Of a stretch of DNA of 64,000 nucleotides, positions 1 through 9,672 are shown piece after piece. Each line of letters starts with the position of its first letter. The first letter of the stretch is position 1. The notes beneath the pieces are model-generated. The model was not told where the DNA came from. It saw nothing but the letters and a program-made list of their open reading frames with translations, and ran no database searches. Position numbers and translations under genes: made by a program. Source of the stretch: Yarrowia lipolytica (taxonomy: Eukaryota > Ascomycota > Dipodascomycetes > Dipodascales); contig NC_090771.1 of the NCBI RefSeq assembly GCF_001761485.1, positions 558,001 to 622,000 of the forward strand. Direction: 5' to 3'.

Positions 1-492
1 TAACACGATGGAGTGAACTCGACGACAAACAGATGAAATATGCTTTGAAATGTGAAATAATGGGTCTCTAATTGCTCCTGGTTTTTTTTGAAAAGTTGAA
101 AAAATAAATCGATTTGTTTTTTCTTTGATATAAAGCTCTTTTAAGAGCTATACTATAGTGCAGTGACTCTTCACCAGCCCTCGTTGGAACTAATGTATGT
201 ACATACATACAACGTCCACCATCTCAAAAACCACTTATCGCAAATTAATACGATTGGAATATGTGTTTTTTATATGAATATCTTCACACGATTTGTGATT
301 ACCAATTGATATATTTTTTGTCATCTCAATCTCTCCTATAGCCCAAAATGACACCTTCAGTCTGAATTGATCTTCAACTAATGTCAACTAAAGGTTCCAA
401 CCACACCATCAGCACATCTTACACACCAGTTCAGAAAACTTAGAGCCGAAGCAGGCTCCTCGTCCAGATTCACGAGACCATTTTTCTTCTAT

Positions 493-566
493 CACGTGAC
501 CATTCTCCCTTCGTCACGTGTCTATTATCCCTTTGTCATGTGACTATTATCCCTCTGGCATGTGAC
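493..566. repeat. 22-bp tandem repeat carrying four E-boxes
   Basis: CACGTG at 493 and 515 and CATGTG at 537 and 559 are spaced exactly 22 bp apart. They are separated by related pyrimidine-rich spacers containing ATTATCCCT or a variant. The array is about 3.5 units long. CACGTG and CATGTG are bHLH-type (E-box) sites; a 22-bp period is about two helical turns and would place all four on one face of the DNA. Confidence 0.75.
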
Positions 567-762
567 ATATTTGTCAGCCTGCCAATCCCGCCACTCCGCT
601 TATCAGGTCCAGCTGTGCAGGGTGTGATGCATTAATTCCGATATGAAAAATAAATGCGTGGCAAAAATACCCTGAAAAGTTAACTTTATTCGGAGTAGAG
701 TTTTTCATAAACCAAAAGGAGATATGGAGGGCGGAATGGGGAGTTGAGCAAGTCTTCGGTTG

Positions 763-848
763 GTAGCGCTTAGTCATATATCATTGGTTGCGTTTAGTCA
801 TATATCATTGGTTGCGCTTAGTCATATATCATTGGTTGCGCTTAGTCT
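763..848. repeat. 24-bp tandem repeat, about 3.5 copies
   Basis: The unit runs from GTTGCGCTTAGTCATATATC to CATTG. Copies at 787-810 and 811-834 are almost identical, with a diverged first copy before them and a partial copy at 835-848. Confidence 0.85.
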
Positions 849-1584
849 ATCATGACCGACTCGGTTCACGTTGGAAACCGTGTCGACTCAGTTCCAAACC
901 AGAATAGACAGAGAAAATCTGAAAAGCGCATTCTGTTCATCAATGTCGGTTTAGTCTACAGTCCAGCTTTTGCAGCTCTATCTCCTAAACTGACTCTTGT
1001 AGTGGTATCTCAAACGTTGATAGGCCTTCCACTATACTTCAACTAGCCCCGGTTTATTTGGCCCTAAAAGTAGATGCCCTCTCTCGTACCCACTCAATAG
1101 ACTGTCGTACCACTATCTGGTTAGTCCGCGGAACCCTCGGTCGTTGCTTTTACTTCAAACTACCGTGGAGTGATCTACCAGACGCTGAAGGATCGCGATA
1201 TGGATGTCTAAAGAGGGTCAAATGACACGCTTCACCCCCAGAGTGAGGGGGGTAGAGATGGAGACTAGAAAGCTGACAAATGGACTCTTTTGGGTCTTTT
1301 GAGCAATGAAATTACTTTGTCTTATCACCACATCCTCCCTAGGAACCACACAAGTACTCGTACCAGCTCCTAGTCTGTAGTCACTATCGTCCATATCCGC
1401 AATGCTTCATTCCGACATCAGCAACCCTTCCGATATCTGAACTATTTGCCCTTCCTCGATGGCTCTGTCCTTCAGTTGGCCAATAGTAAACCAACATGAT
1501 CTTTGTTGATGCAGCTAGTCACTAATCAGCGAATAAAAACGCCCAGACAGCCGGCCCTGCCAAGATATCAGTTTGACAGTCTAA

Positions 1585-1709
1585 GCTACGGTCTGACGGC
1601 TTGGCTGACGGTCAGATCCACAGCTTGGCTGACAGCCTGATCCACAATCTGACGGCTTGGCTGACAGTCTGATCCACAGCCTGGCTGGCTGCCATTGATC
1701 CACAGTCTG
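1585..1709. repeat. Degenerate repeat of CTTGGCTGAC / CTGATCCACA blocks
   Basis: Short blocks such as GGCTTGGCTGAC and TCTGATCCACA recur four to five times with small changes in order and spacing. No open frame runs through the block. It is an irregular minisatellite of unknown role. Confidence 0.6.
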
Positions 1710-2385
1710 ATGGCAAAACCCAGATACGGTATCTGACATTTCAGCAGCGACTGTTTCAAACGTCTGAGAGTCTCGTCAAAAGCAACACGTGACTTTCCGT
1801 GGACTATTTTCTTCCTCCGACGTTATCTTTATGTGAAATCAGGTAGGTGCGTGATTGGCGCGATTAGAGTTGGGTATGTGGCGCGGGAGTGCCTCTAGAA
1901 CGGACTGTGGAGGAGATGTGGAGACGAAAAGAAAACGGTTCGAATCAGACCATCTCTGGCTCTCTATCCATCTTCTTTTCATCACCACAGCTCCCCCTAA
2001 CATGCCAATAAATGGGCTCCTCAATACGAGCTCTGCAGGTGTGCATGAGCTTAAACTGTTCGGAACGTGATTTGTTGTGATGATGGAAATCAAGGGAAAA
2101 AAGGGGGAAACCCCCGTGGTTTTCAGTAGCCATCGACAATGTCATTCAATAAGTTGATTTTCCAACCGGCGGGCTAATCAGACGAGATCTCCTAGCTCAA
2201 TCAAGGTATCTAGCATGGATAGAGAGCTCCACTCTCCGCCGCCGTCCTGGGCCCATTTTTCTTGTTTGAAAATAAGAACAAGCTTATTTTCCTCGGGCCG
2301 GTCGCCTGGCCTGAGAGCTGGAGTTCAGTATCTGATTGCAGTGGTGGATCGCTGGATCCGATCCGGACACTGTGATTGGAACAAC

Positions 2386-2423
2386 CTTATCAGCCGCTTA
2401 TCAAATGTGCGGCTTAGAGATAA
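2386..2423 (+). promoter_or_regulatory. Upstream GATA-factor site cluster of DUR3
   Basis: Three GATAA cores lie within 38 bp: TTATC at 2387-2391, TTATC at 2398-2402 and GATAA at 2419-2423. In yeasts GATA factors (Gln3/Gat1 type) drive nitrogen-catabolite-repressed genes, including urea permease genes. The cluster is about 575-610 bp upstream of the chosen DUR3 start. Function is inferred from motif and neighbour. Confidence 0.5.
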
Positions 2424-2628
2424 GCCATATTGGGGCTGTTTGAGGGACTTTTGAGGGGAAACATTATATCGAACGAATCTCTGTCGCTAAAGAAATGTAC
2501 TGGTGAAGTCTGATTTCCAATACCGTTGTTATTCGTTGAGTTGGGCCGATTGTATCAAACAACAGTCTCACTGAGTCTACAAGCACGAGTAGTAAGATGA
2601 AGGAATGTCTTGGGAGAAAATGACCAAG

Positions 2629-2673
2629 GCCAAGTAAGATTACCGTTACATTTAGATTCTAATCTTACTTGGC
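2629..2673. repeat. Perfect 14-bp inverted repeat with 17-nt loop
   Basis: GCCAAGTAAGATTA at 2629-2642 is exactly repeated in inverse orientation at 2660-2673. Just outside, ACCAAGG (2623-2629) and CCTTGGT (2692-2698) form a second, looser pair. The element sits about 330 bp upstream of DUR3. It could be a paired protein site, a hairpin in a transcript or a mobile-element scar. Confidence 0.8.
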
Positions 2674-2909
2674 ATTCTTGTCAGAGTAGGTCCTTGGTAC
2701 GCTATAGGTTGGTAGGGATGTTTTTTGTGGTTGTGGAGGTCATTAATAGTACTTGAGGAAGTGGACCAATGAAGAATCAGACTTGATCATTCAATTTCTG
2801 TCAAAAATCTCTTTAAAATTATATATTACACTTTCCAATCATCTCCTGTTTCTGCACTATCATGCTTTGTTCGGCGTCTGCCATGACGGCCCATCGCGGG
2901 CCTGCAGAG

Positions 2910-2923
2910 CTTATCAGTTATCA
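2910..2923 (+). promoter_or_regulatory. Proximal tandem GATA sites of DUR3
   Basis: Two TTATC cores at 2911-2915 and 2918-2922 are spaced 7 bp apart and lie 75-87 bp before the chosen DUR3 start. A TATATATATAT run follows at 2943 and may serve as the TATA element. Together with the upstream GATA cluster this suggests nitrogen control of the urea transporter. Confidence 0.5.
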
Positions 2924-2997
2924 GGGTTGTTCTTTGGCAATTGTATATATATATGAATGGATATGGAAGCTCTGTATTCTCCATCTATCAAACCAAT

Positions 2998-5214
2998 ATG
3001 ATTGAAGCACCTCTATCTCAAGGAGCAGGCTATGGAGTGGTTCTTGGCGTGGGTCTTGGCTTCTCCATGATCATGATCTTCATCACCTGGGCCATGCGAC
3101 GCTACCAACGTGAAGTCATGTCTTCGGAGGAGTTTTCCACCGCCTCCCGATCGGTCAAAACCGGTCTGATTGCCGCCTCGGTGGTTTCCTCATGGACCTG
3201 GGCTGCTACTTTGCTCCAGTCCACCTCCCAGGCATACAAGAACGGAGTGTCTGGTCCCCTATGGTACTCCACTGGCGCCTGTGTCCAGGTCCTTTTGTTC
3301 GCTACTCTGGCCATTGAGCTCAAACGAAGAGCACCCGGAGCCCATACCTATCTGGAAGTCATCAAGATGCGGTTTGGACCAGCTGGACACATTGTTTTCA
3401 TGTGTTTTGGTCTGGCCACCAACATTCTGGTGACTCTGATGCTGTTGACCGGTGGCTCGGCGGTGGTCAAGGATCTCACCGGCATGAACGTTGTCGCCGC
3501 CTGTCTTCTTCTTCCTCTGGGTGTCATTCTCTATACCCTGTTTGGAGGTATCAAGGCCACCTTCATCACCGACTACCTGCACACCATCATCCTGCTGGTG
3601 ATCATTCTGGTGTTTGCCTTCACCACCTACGCTAACCACGACGTTTTGGGCTCCCCCGGTAAGGTCTACGATCTTCTGGTTGCCCGGGCTCTGGAGTTCC
3701 CGGTCAAGGGCAACGAACACGGCTCGTATCTGACCATGAAGTCGCACGATGGAGCCATTTTCTTCGTCATCAACATTGTCGGCAACTTTGGAACCGTTTT
3801 CCTCGATAACGGCTACTGGAACAAGGCCATTGCCGCCTCTCCGGCCGCCGCGCTGCCCGGCTACGTGCTCGGCGGTCTGGCCTGGTTCGCCATTCCCTGG
3901 CTTTGTGCCACCACCATGGGGCTGGCCTGTCTGGCTCTGGAGGGCACCCCGTCCTTCCCCGGCTACCCGGCCCGAATGTCCGCCGAAGACGTGAGCGCCG
4001 GACTGGCGCTGCCGAACGCCGCGGTCGCGCTGCTGGGAAAGGCAGGAGCCGGATGCGCCCTGACCATGGTGTTCATGGCCGTGACATCGGCCTTTTCGTC
4101 GGAACTTATCGCGGTCTCCTCCATCTTTACCTACGACATCTACAAGGGCTACATCAACCCCAAGGCGACCGGAAAGACCCTGATCATGACCTCCCACGCC
4201 GCGGTCGTCACGTTTGGATTCGCCATCGCCGGGTTCGCCATTGGACTCTACTACATTGGCGTGTCCATGGGCTTCCTCTACCTGCTCATGGGCGTCATCA
4301 TCTCGTCGGCAGTCATTCCGGCAGTTCTGACCCTCATGTGGGGCGGTCTCAACTTCTGGGCCGGTGTTCTATCCCCTCCTCTGGGCTTCTGCTTCGCCAT
4401 TATCACCTGGCTGGTCACCACCAAGTGCGAAAAGGGCGTCATCAACGTGGACACCGCCGGCTCCGATCTGCCCATGCTCGCGGGAAACGTGGTGGCTCTG
4501 CTGTCGCCTCTCATGACCATCCCCGTGCTTACCCTCATCTTTGGGCTGGACAAGTTCGACTTTGAAAAGTTCAAGCAAATCACCCGCGCCGACGACTCCG
4601 AGTTCTGGAAAGTCGACTCCATTGTTGAAGAGCTGGGAGGTTCCGACGAGATCGTCTCCATCCGCGAAAAACGGGCAAACTCCCCTAACAAGACCGGAGG
4701 CTCCACCACCCCCGAGGACCCCATGGAGGCGGAATACGGACTCCATGAGCCTCTGCCAGCTGCAGTTGAACCCCCCGTTCACCTGGAAGAGCTGGATCCG
4801 GCAGAAAAGGCTCTGCTCGACAAGTACGCCAAAATCGCCCGCATCATCACCGCCATCATGGCCCTCTGTCTACTGGTGCTGTGGCCCATGCCCATGTACG
4901 GAGTGGGCTACGTTTTCTCTAAAAAGTTCTTCACCGGCTGGGTGGTGGTTGGCATCATCTGGATCTTCTTTTCCGCCTTCCTGGTGGTTCTTTACCCGCT
5001 CTGGGAGTCGCGACAGGGTATCTTCGAGACCTTCCGAGGCCTGTACTGGGACTGTACCGGACAAACCTGGAAGCTGCGAAGATGGCAGGGACAAACGGAA
5101 GATAAACAGATGGCTGCCCATGGAGTCACCAGAACCTTCTCTCATCTGGAGAGACTAGACGGACAGGAGGTGGAGTCGGACGAAGGAGTGCAGGTCACCA
5201 AGATTGAGGATTAG
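2998..5214 (+). CDS. DUR3: Urea active transporter DUR3 (sodium/solute symporter family)
   Basis: This 738-residue multispanning protein is the yeast plasma-membrane high-affinity urea (and polyamine) importer, a member of the SSS family. The match to S. cerevisiae Dur3 (735 aa) runs end to end. Diagnostic stretches include PLSQGAGYGVVLG at the N-terminus, RSVKTGLIAASVVSSWTWAA, TLFGGIKATFITDYLH, IVGNFGTVFLDNGYWNKAI and, near the C-terminus, VLWPMPMYGVGYVFSKKFF. A hydrophilic, acidic linker (roughly residues 520-610) precedes the last membrane segments, as in the family. An in-frame ATG also exists at 2953, but the S. cerevisiae protein starts at the equivalent of 2998 and a TATA-like run directly precedes 2953, so 2998 is preferred. 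GATA sites upstream suggest nitrogen regulation. The gene has no visible defects and no intron. Confidence 0.95.
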   Translation: MIEAPLSQGAGYGVVLGVGLGFSMIMIFITWAMRRYQREVMSSEEFSTASRSVKTGLIAASVVSSWTWAATLLQSTSQAYKNGVSGPLWYSTGACVQVLLFATLAIELKRRAPGAHTYLEVIKMRFGPAGHIVFMCFGLATNILVTLMLLTGGSAVVKDLTGMNVVAACLLLPLGVILYTLFGGIKATFITDYLHTIILLVIILVFAFTTYANHDVLGSPGKVYDLLVARALEFPVKGNEHGSYLTMKSHDGAIFFVINIVGNFGTVFLDNGYWNKAIAASPAAALPGYVLGGLAWFAIPWLCATTMGLACLALEGTPSFPGYPARMSAEDVSAGLALPNAAVALLGKAGAGCALTMVFMAVTSAFSSELIAVSSIFTYDIYKGYINPKATGKTLIMTSHAAVVTFGFAIAGFAIGLYYIGVSMGFLYLLMGVIISSAVIPAVLTLMWGGLNFWAGVLSPPLGFCFAIITWLVTTKCEKGVINVDTAGSDLPMLAGNVVALLSPLMTIPVLTLIFGLDKFDFEKFKQITRADDSEFWKVDSIVEELGGSDEIVSIREKRANSPNKTGGSTTPEDPMEAEYGLHEPLPAAVEPPVHLEELDPAEKALLDKYAKIARIITAIMALCLLVLWPMPMYGVGYVFSKKFFTGWVVVGIIWIFFSAFLVVLYPLWESRQGIFETFRGLYWDCTGQTWKLRRWQGQTEDKQMAAHGVTRTFSHLERLDGQEVESDEGVQVTKIED

Positions 5215-5923
5215 AGACGAGAGTATTTATTAATCAGATTAATTGAATGGACCTTGGGCTGCACGAAGTTGCAGCAAGGAAAGTAGAGACAGAATCCGCA
5301 GTATTGACGCTAGAGACTCGTGGAGTTCGACAAAGGAATCGTTGAGGCGGTGATATTCGGCTTGTATATCTCGTTTTACTGCTTCATCATTAGTATACTT
5401 GTGAGGGCTGTCCCCGAGTGTTGAACGTGGCAGATTTGCTTGAAAGTCAGAACCACTTTGTACTTTGTAAATCCTTTCTACCACCAATTCCTTGTCTCTC
5501 CGACTTTGTCAACTTTTGTCTGGGTCCGCTTTGACTGAAGAACTGAGAAATCGTCTGAAAGTGACCACTAGGTTCTTCTCTCACTCCAGTATTGTCGTCG
5601 TCTGAGCTGGAAGGGACCACGCCCGCAGATAGTCCCCCTTCATGGTCGACTTTTGAGAAACAGAACTCGGTAGTCTGATCAACTGTTGACTACAGTTTCT
5701 AACAGAGGAGCACTCCGGCTGGGGAGTGCAGTATGTGCCCCAGAGGCCAATACTGGACAATCAAAAACATCCTATCATCAAATACAGAGGGAATAATTGA
5801 TATCATCAGAATCAGCAGAAAATTCTGAATCCATTGGTCGAGCACCAAGGAGACCAGTGCTTATTGAAGATGGTGACAGACTCGTTTGCTGAGAAGTGCT
5901 ACTGCAATCTTCTGTACATACTC

Positions 5924-6111
5924 TATAAATCGGATATGGAGAGGAGCTGGATACTCGAGCTGAAGACTGGAGCAGGATAAAGACAGCCGATATACTCTTT
6001 GATTAGTTCAACAATAACAACAACAACTTTTACTGTGATACTTGTCTTCTCCCGTCTGTAAACATGTCTTCTGGTACCAATGACAAGCCCTGTTGTCCTT
6101 GTCTGATGTAG
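5924..6111 (+). other. Possible small transcription unit with a 15-codon ORF
   Basis: A TATAAAT motif lies 134 bp before an ATG at 6064. Between them is a CAACAATAACAACAACAAC leader typical of yeast 5' untranslated regions. The ORF from 6064 to the TAG at 6109-6111 encodes 15 residues ending in CCPCLM, and no donor-acceptor pair that would extend it was seen. It may be a tiny gene, a non-coding RNA or chance. The evidence is promoter-like context only. Confidence 0.25.
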
Positions 6112-6289
6112 TCAAACAGTGTACCGCCATATGTAAGCAGTAGAATTAGCCAGTCAGTCTTAACGTCTTCGTTTAGGTCATGTGACTCTCCACGAGTATG
6201 AGTAATCGAATCATTGCCTGTAATGTTGGCAATTCGGGTAATGTTATTTCTTCCGATTGGGTGTGTCTTTTTAAAAATAAATTGAAAAT

Positions 6290-6346
6290 AAATTAAAAAT
6301 AAAATCAAAATAAATCAAAATCAAAATCAAAATCAAAATCAAAACT
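6290..6346. repeat. AAAATC hexamer tract
   Basis: Repeats of AAAATC, some as AAAATAAATC, form a short AT-rich microsatellite between the possible small unit and RPL42. Confidence 0.7.
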
Positions 6347-6549
6347 CTTTACTAACATTTGTAAAAAATTCAAAAATCCATTAATTTTAAACCCCCCCGA
6401 TTATGTAATAATAGTCGAAAAATAACTAAAAAATACACAATAGTCGCAACAATCATGTCTTCAAACTAATACACAAAATTTCCCTATTTCCACCAAACCA
6501 GCTTTTTTTCAATCTCATTTCTCCTCTATTCATACTTGTCCCTAATGTT

Positions 6550-6575
6550 TTAGGGCTAACCCTACCTCACGTGAC
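6550..6575 (+). promoter_or_regulatory. RPL42 promoter: TTAGGG/ACCCTA pair next to CACGTGAC
   Basis: TTAGGG (6550-6555) and AACCCTA (6558-6564) form an inverted pair matching Tbf1-type sites. CACGTGAC at 6568-6575 matches a Cbf1-type site. They lie 115-140 bp upstream of the RPL42 start. Tbf1 plus Cbf1 is the known arrangement in ribosomal-protein promoters of Candida albicans; its use here is inferred. Confidence 0.55.
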
Positions 6576-6689
6576 TTGTCCCAACGCGGACGCCCGTCAC
6601 ACTGGCAAACTCTAGCATACCAATGGGTCTCATGCAGGACTCTTTTTACTTTTACCGTCTCGACAACACTTTGGTGGCAAGAATATACA

Positions 6690-7333
6690 ATGGGTGAGTG
6701 ACGATATTGGAGTGAAGGGCGGGTTTTTGGCGACAAAAGGACAACTGGCGACAGGCGACTTGGGTGGATTTCGAGCAACGAGCGATATTTCCAGCGAAAT
6801 TTCAGTGACATTTCAGCGACAATTTTGGACATTTGATCTGATGCGATAATGTGGTGGCAACGACATGAGCAGTGCGACCTACAACTTGGCAAGTGTGACC
6901 CACGGCATGGTCTCTGTCGCCCGCAACTTGACAAGTTATCCACGACAGTTCATCCACGACAGTCTCTGTCACCAACAGTTCCTCTACACGTACCCTCATA
7001 CCTCATACTAACCCAGTCAACATCCCCAAGACTAGAAACACTTACTGCAAGGGCAAGGAGTGCCGAAAGCACACCCAGCACAAGGTGACCCAGTACAAGG
7101 CCGGTAAGGCTTCTCTGTACGCTCAGGGTAAGCGACGATACGACCGAAAGCAGTCCGGTTACGGAGGTCAGACCAAGCAGATTTTCCACAAGAAGGCCAA
7201 GACCACCAAGAAGGTGGTTCTGCGACTCGAGTGTGTCAAGTGCAAGGTCAAGATGCAGCTTGCTCTCAAGCGATGCAAGCACTTCGAGCTTGGTGGAGAC
7301 AAGAAGCAGAAGGGCCAGGCCCTCCAGTTCTAA
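6690..7333 (+). CDS. RPL42: Ribosomal protein eL42 (L36a/L42), spliced
   Basis: The gene has two exons, 6690-6693 and 7017-7333, giving 106 residues as in other yeasts. Exon 1 is only ATGG. The donor is GTGAGT and the intron (323 bp) ends TACTAACCCAG. Exon 2 begins within the valine codon of [20 protein letters not shown]. The protein is a zinc-binding component of the 60S subunit near the E site. Its cysteine pairs are seen at YCKGKEC and LECVKCK. Residue 56, in [11 protein letters not shown], is glutamine (codon 7178-7180), whereas cycloheximide-sensitive yeasts such as S. cerevisiae have proline. The promoter carries Tbf1-like and Cbf1-like sites. Codon usage is strongly biased, as expected for a highly expressed gene. 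Splice sites are inferred from family sequence and fit exactly. Confidence 0.97.
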
Positions 7334-7445
7334 GCGTTGCTTGGGTCTTGTAAAATTAAAATATTGCACATGTGTTAGACGTTGTAGGGTGAGCGTATTG
7401 TCAGATTGTAGCGATGACTACGATTACGAGACGGTATAATCCGCT

Positions 7446-7530
7446 CTGGTACGACTGGTACGACTGGTACGACTGGTACGACTAAATTGTAGTATGACTA
7501 TCGGTATCGGTACGACTGGTACGACTGGAA
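7446..7530. repeat. GGTACGACT 9-bp tandem repeat
   Basis: Four copies of CTGGTACGA occur in a row at 7446-7484. Related copies resume around 7508-7530, just 3' of RPL42. Confidence 0.85.
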
Positions 7531-8124
7531 TGATTATCGGTATGACTATCAGTACCACTATCTCTGTATGATGTTAGAATGGCGTTTTTTATTTTTATTT
7601 TATTTTTATTTTTATTTTTATTTTTGTTTTTTTAACAGTAAATAGTTTTTTTGACTGTTTTATGTTTAAAATGGTTAAAATGGTTAATGAAATTATAATA
7701 AAAAATTATAAAAAAATGTCTTTTTATTAATTACTATATAGATACACAAGTTCAATACTTTTCTCACCCCTGTGGATGAAGTAAGGAATGACACCACTAA
7801 TATATCTGTCCCACCGTCCGAAAAATCACCTCGCCTTCTCTGGGCAGTATTCAGACTCTGATCCGTTGGTTGGAGTTCTCAAGTAATTCCATGAACCGGT
7901 TCTAAGAGATTCAGCCCAGCCCAGATACAGACTTGTCGATTTGAGGTCAACATCTAGCTGCTGGATCTTTTTTTCATGGCACTTGAGTCTTTCGAGAGCC
8001 ACTGGTTCTGGACAAGGATATCGGTGGTGGTCAGAATCGGAAGTCGGTGGGAAGTTGACATGTTATTGTCCATCTCCGGCTCTCACAGACATCTCCTTAC
8101 TATCTGGACTTGGCTATTACTACT

Positions 8125-8196
8125 GACACTCCAGGGACCAACACCATTGACACTCCAGGGACCAACACCATTGACACTCCAGGGACCAACACCATT
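8125..8196. repeat. 24-bp tandem repeat, three perfect copies
   Basis: The unit begins GACACTCCAGGGACCAACAC and ends CATT. It occurs at 8125-8148, 8149-8172 and 8173-8196 without mismatch. Perfect identity implies recent expansion. The length is a multiple of three, so one frame reads through it, but no gene is evident. Confidence 0.9.
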
Positions 8197-9568
8197 GGTG
8201 ACGCTGGAAGGTATCCGACGAGATCCTGGCACTCAGGCCTCTTTTCTGATCGCTAACGGAGAAGTTCGGTAGGTGACTCTTCTGGAACCTCTCCGACGAA
8301 AAGAGAGGGGAACCACCTCTAGCAAGTCTTGCGGATGCGATATTAGCTGTGATTTCTCCCAGAACACATCCTCATTGCATTTGGTAGTGGCTTTTGTCAG
8401 CGGAACGGAGTCTCCGTAGTAACTGGCAAACAGTCCTCAGTTTCTCCCGTTGGAACCATCTGAAAATGCCACTGTGACTTGCACTTCACCCCAGTAGCGG
8501 TTGGTAGCAGTTACAGACCATCAACAGCTTCTGCGCTGGAGAAGTGAATCGATACCAAAGAGCATGGAACGCTCCTGAACTCTGCAAGCGTCTATATAGC
8601 GCTACGCCATGCTCAAGAATAGCTGAATGTAGAGCGTGGACAGGATATCAGCTGGAGCTCCCAGCATAGACCGTTATGCCAAGATGCGATGGAGTAGACA
8701 GTTTGTTTTATTGTCCAAAACAGCTTTTACTCTCCAGCACAGCTTGGTGTCTTTGTCAAGGCGTTTACGGAACTCCTTTGGTCTATCACTACGTCATTCT
8801 GTTCTTCAACCGTTTCCATTTCAACTGGCTTGTACTACATGGGTATTCCTGGTTGACGGAGTTCTCCAGTAGTACAGCTTGTCTCCAGCTGCGCTGGAAC
8901 ATTCCCTGTCGGCATACATCCTGTTTTTGGGATTCAGGTCCAGAGGTATTCTCTCCAGTTGGTTAAATGTCGACAGATGTCCACAGTCTCGCCAAGCGCT
9001 CTCACATGGCTTCGAACAGAAGACCTGTCTGTGGGCTCAACAAATGTACTCCAGACTGAGAATTAGATGATTTGTCTTAGTCCGGAGTTGGCGGCGACTG
9101 TCGAATCTATCCTCAGGTGCTGAAGAGTGGTTCTAGGAGCTGGGTTCGTTCAAGCAGTTCTAGGGCTCCTCTCATTCCGCAGTTGGGCACCAGCATGACC
9201 ACAAGTGGGGGGAGAACCAAAATCTGATCAGGAAGAACCAGTTGCTTACGCTCAGATATAGTCTGTCAGCTCCACTCGTTGATGCTCTACTGTACGCGGA
9301 CGAGAGTGAGGCGGTCCTTGTGGGAAGAGAAGTAGGACACGTAGGACGCGGCAGGCTTCCACCACTGTGGATCCAGTTCTTGACCATTGGTCGGTGGCTC
9401 GGGCGTCCAGTCCCCTCAGCAGTTCCTGGCCAGCTCCTCCGGAGCAACAAATTCTCCAACGGCCTCGTCTGTTGTTCTACCGGCTCGAATGAGGTGTGTC
9501 GTTCTTGTCGCTGGTTTGAAATTAAGGCGAGTTCATCTGTTAATGGAAGGCTACAGTTATTACGGGAA

Positions 9569-9672
9569 GGTTAGTTCTTTTCTTTTCTTTCTTTTTTCTT
9601 TCTTTTTTTTTCTTTTTTCTTTCTTTTTTTTTATTCTTTTTTCTTTCTTTTTTTTTTTCTTTTTTTTTCTTT
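9569..9672. repeat. Pyrimidine (TTTCTTT) tract
   Basis: About 100 bases consist almost only of T with scattered C, in units such as TTTCTTTTTT. The strand asymmetry is extreme. It lies far from any recognised gene. Confidence 0.85.

Larger units (their letters stand above)
1..2997. other. Long non-coding region upstream of DUR3
   Basis: No ATG-initiated reading frame with a recognisable product is present. The longest ATG frame (852-1046, 64 codons) has no known motif and begins just after a 24-bp repeat array. The stretch holds several short repeats, a 14-bp inverted repeat and GATA-type sites, listed separately. The start of the region could contain the end of a gene or a long transcript from the left, but nothing shows this. 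Confidence 0.6.
5215..6540. other. Intergenic region DUR3-RPL42
   Basis: No conserved protein is visible on either strand. A TATAAAT box (5924-5930), a CAA-rich leader-like stretch (6008-6027) and a 15-codon ORF at 6064-6111 resemble a small transcription unit and are listed separately. AT-rich sequence with AAAATC repeats follows. Confidence 0.55.

Noticed and set aside
3259-4197. 312-codon minus-strand frame inside DUR3
   Set aside because: It is a shadow of the DUR3 coding strand, caused by GC-rich third positions.
7800-9560. Decayed retroelement or gene between RPL42 and APS2
   Set aside because: Several open pieces exist on both strands, but no reverse transcriptase, integrase, protease or terminal repeat pattern could be recognised.
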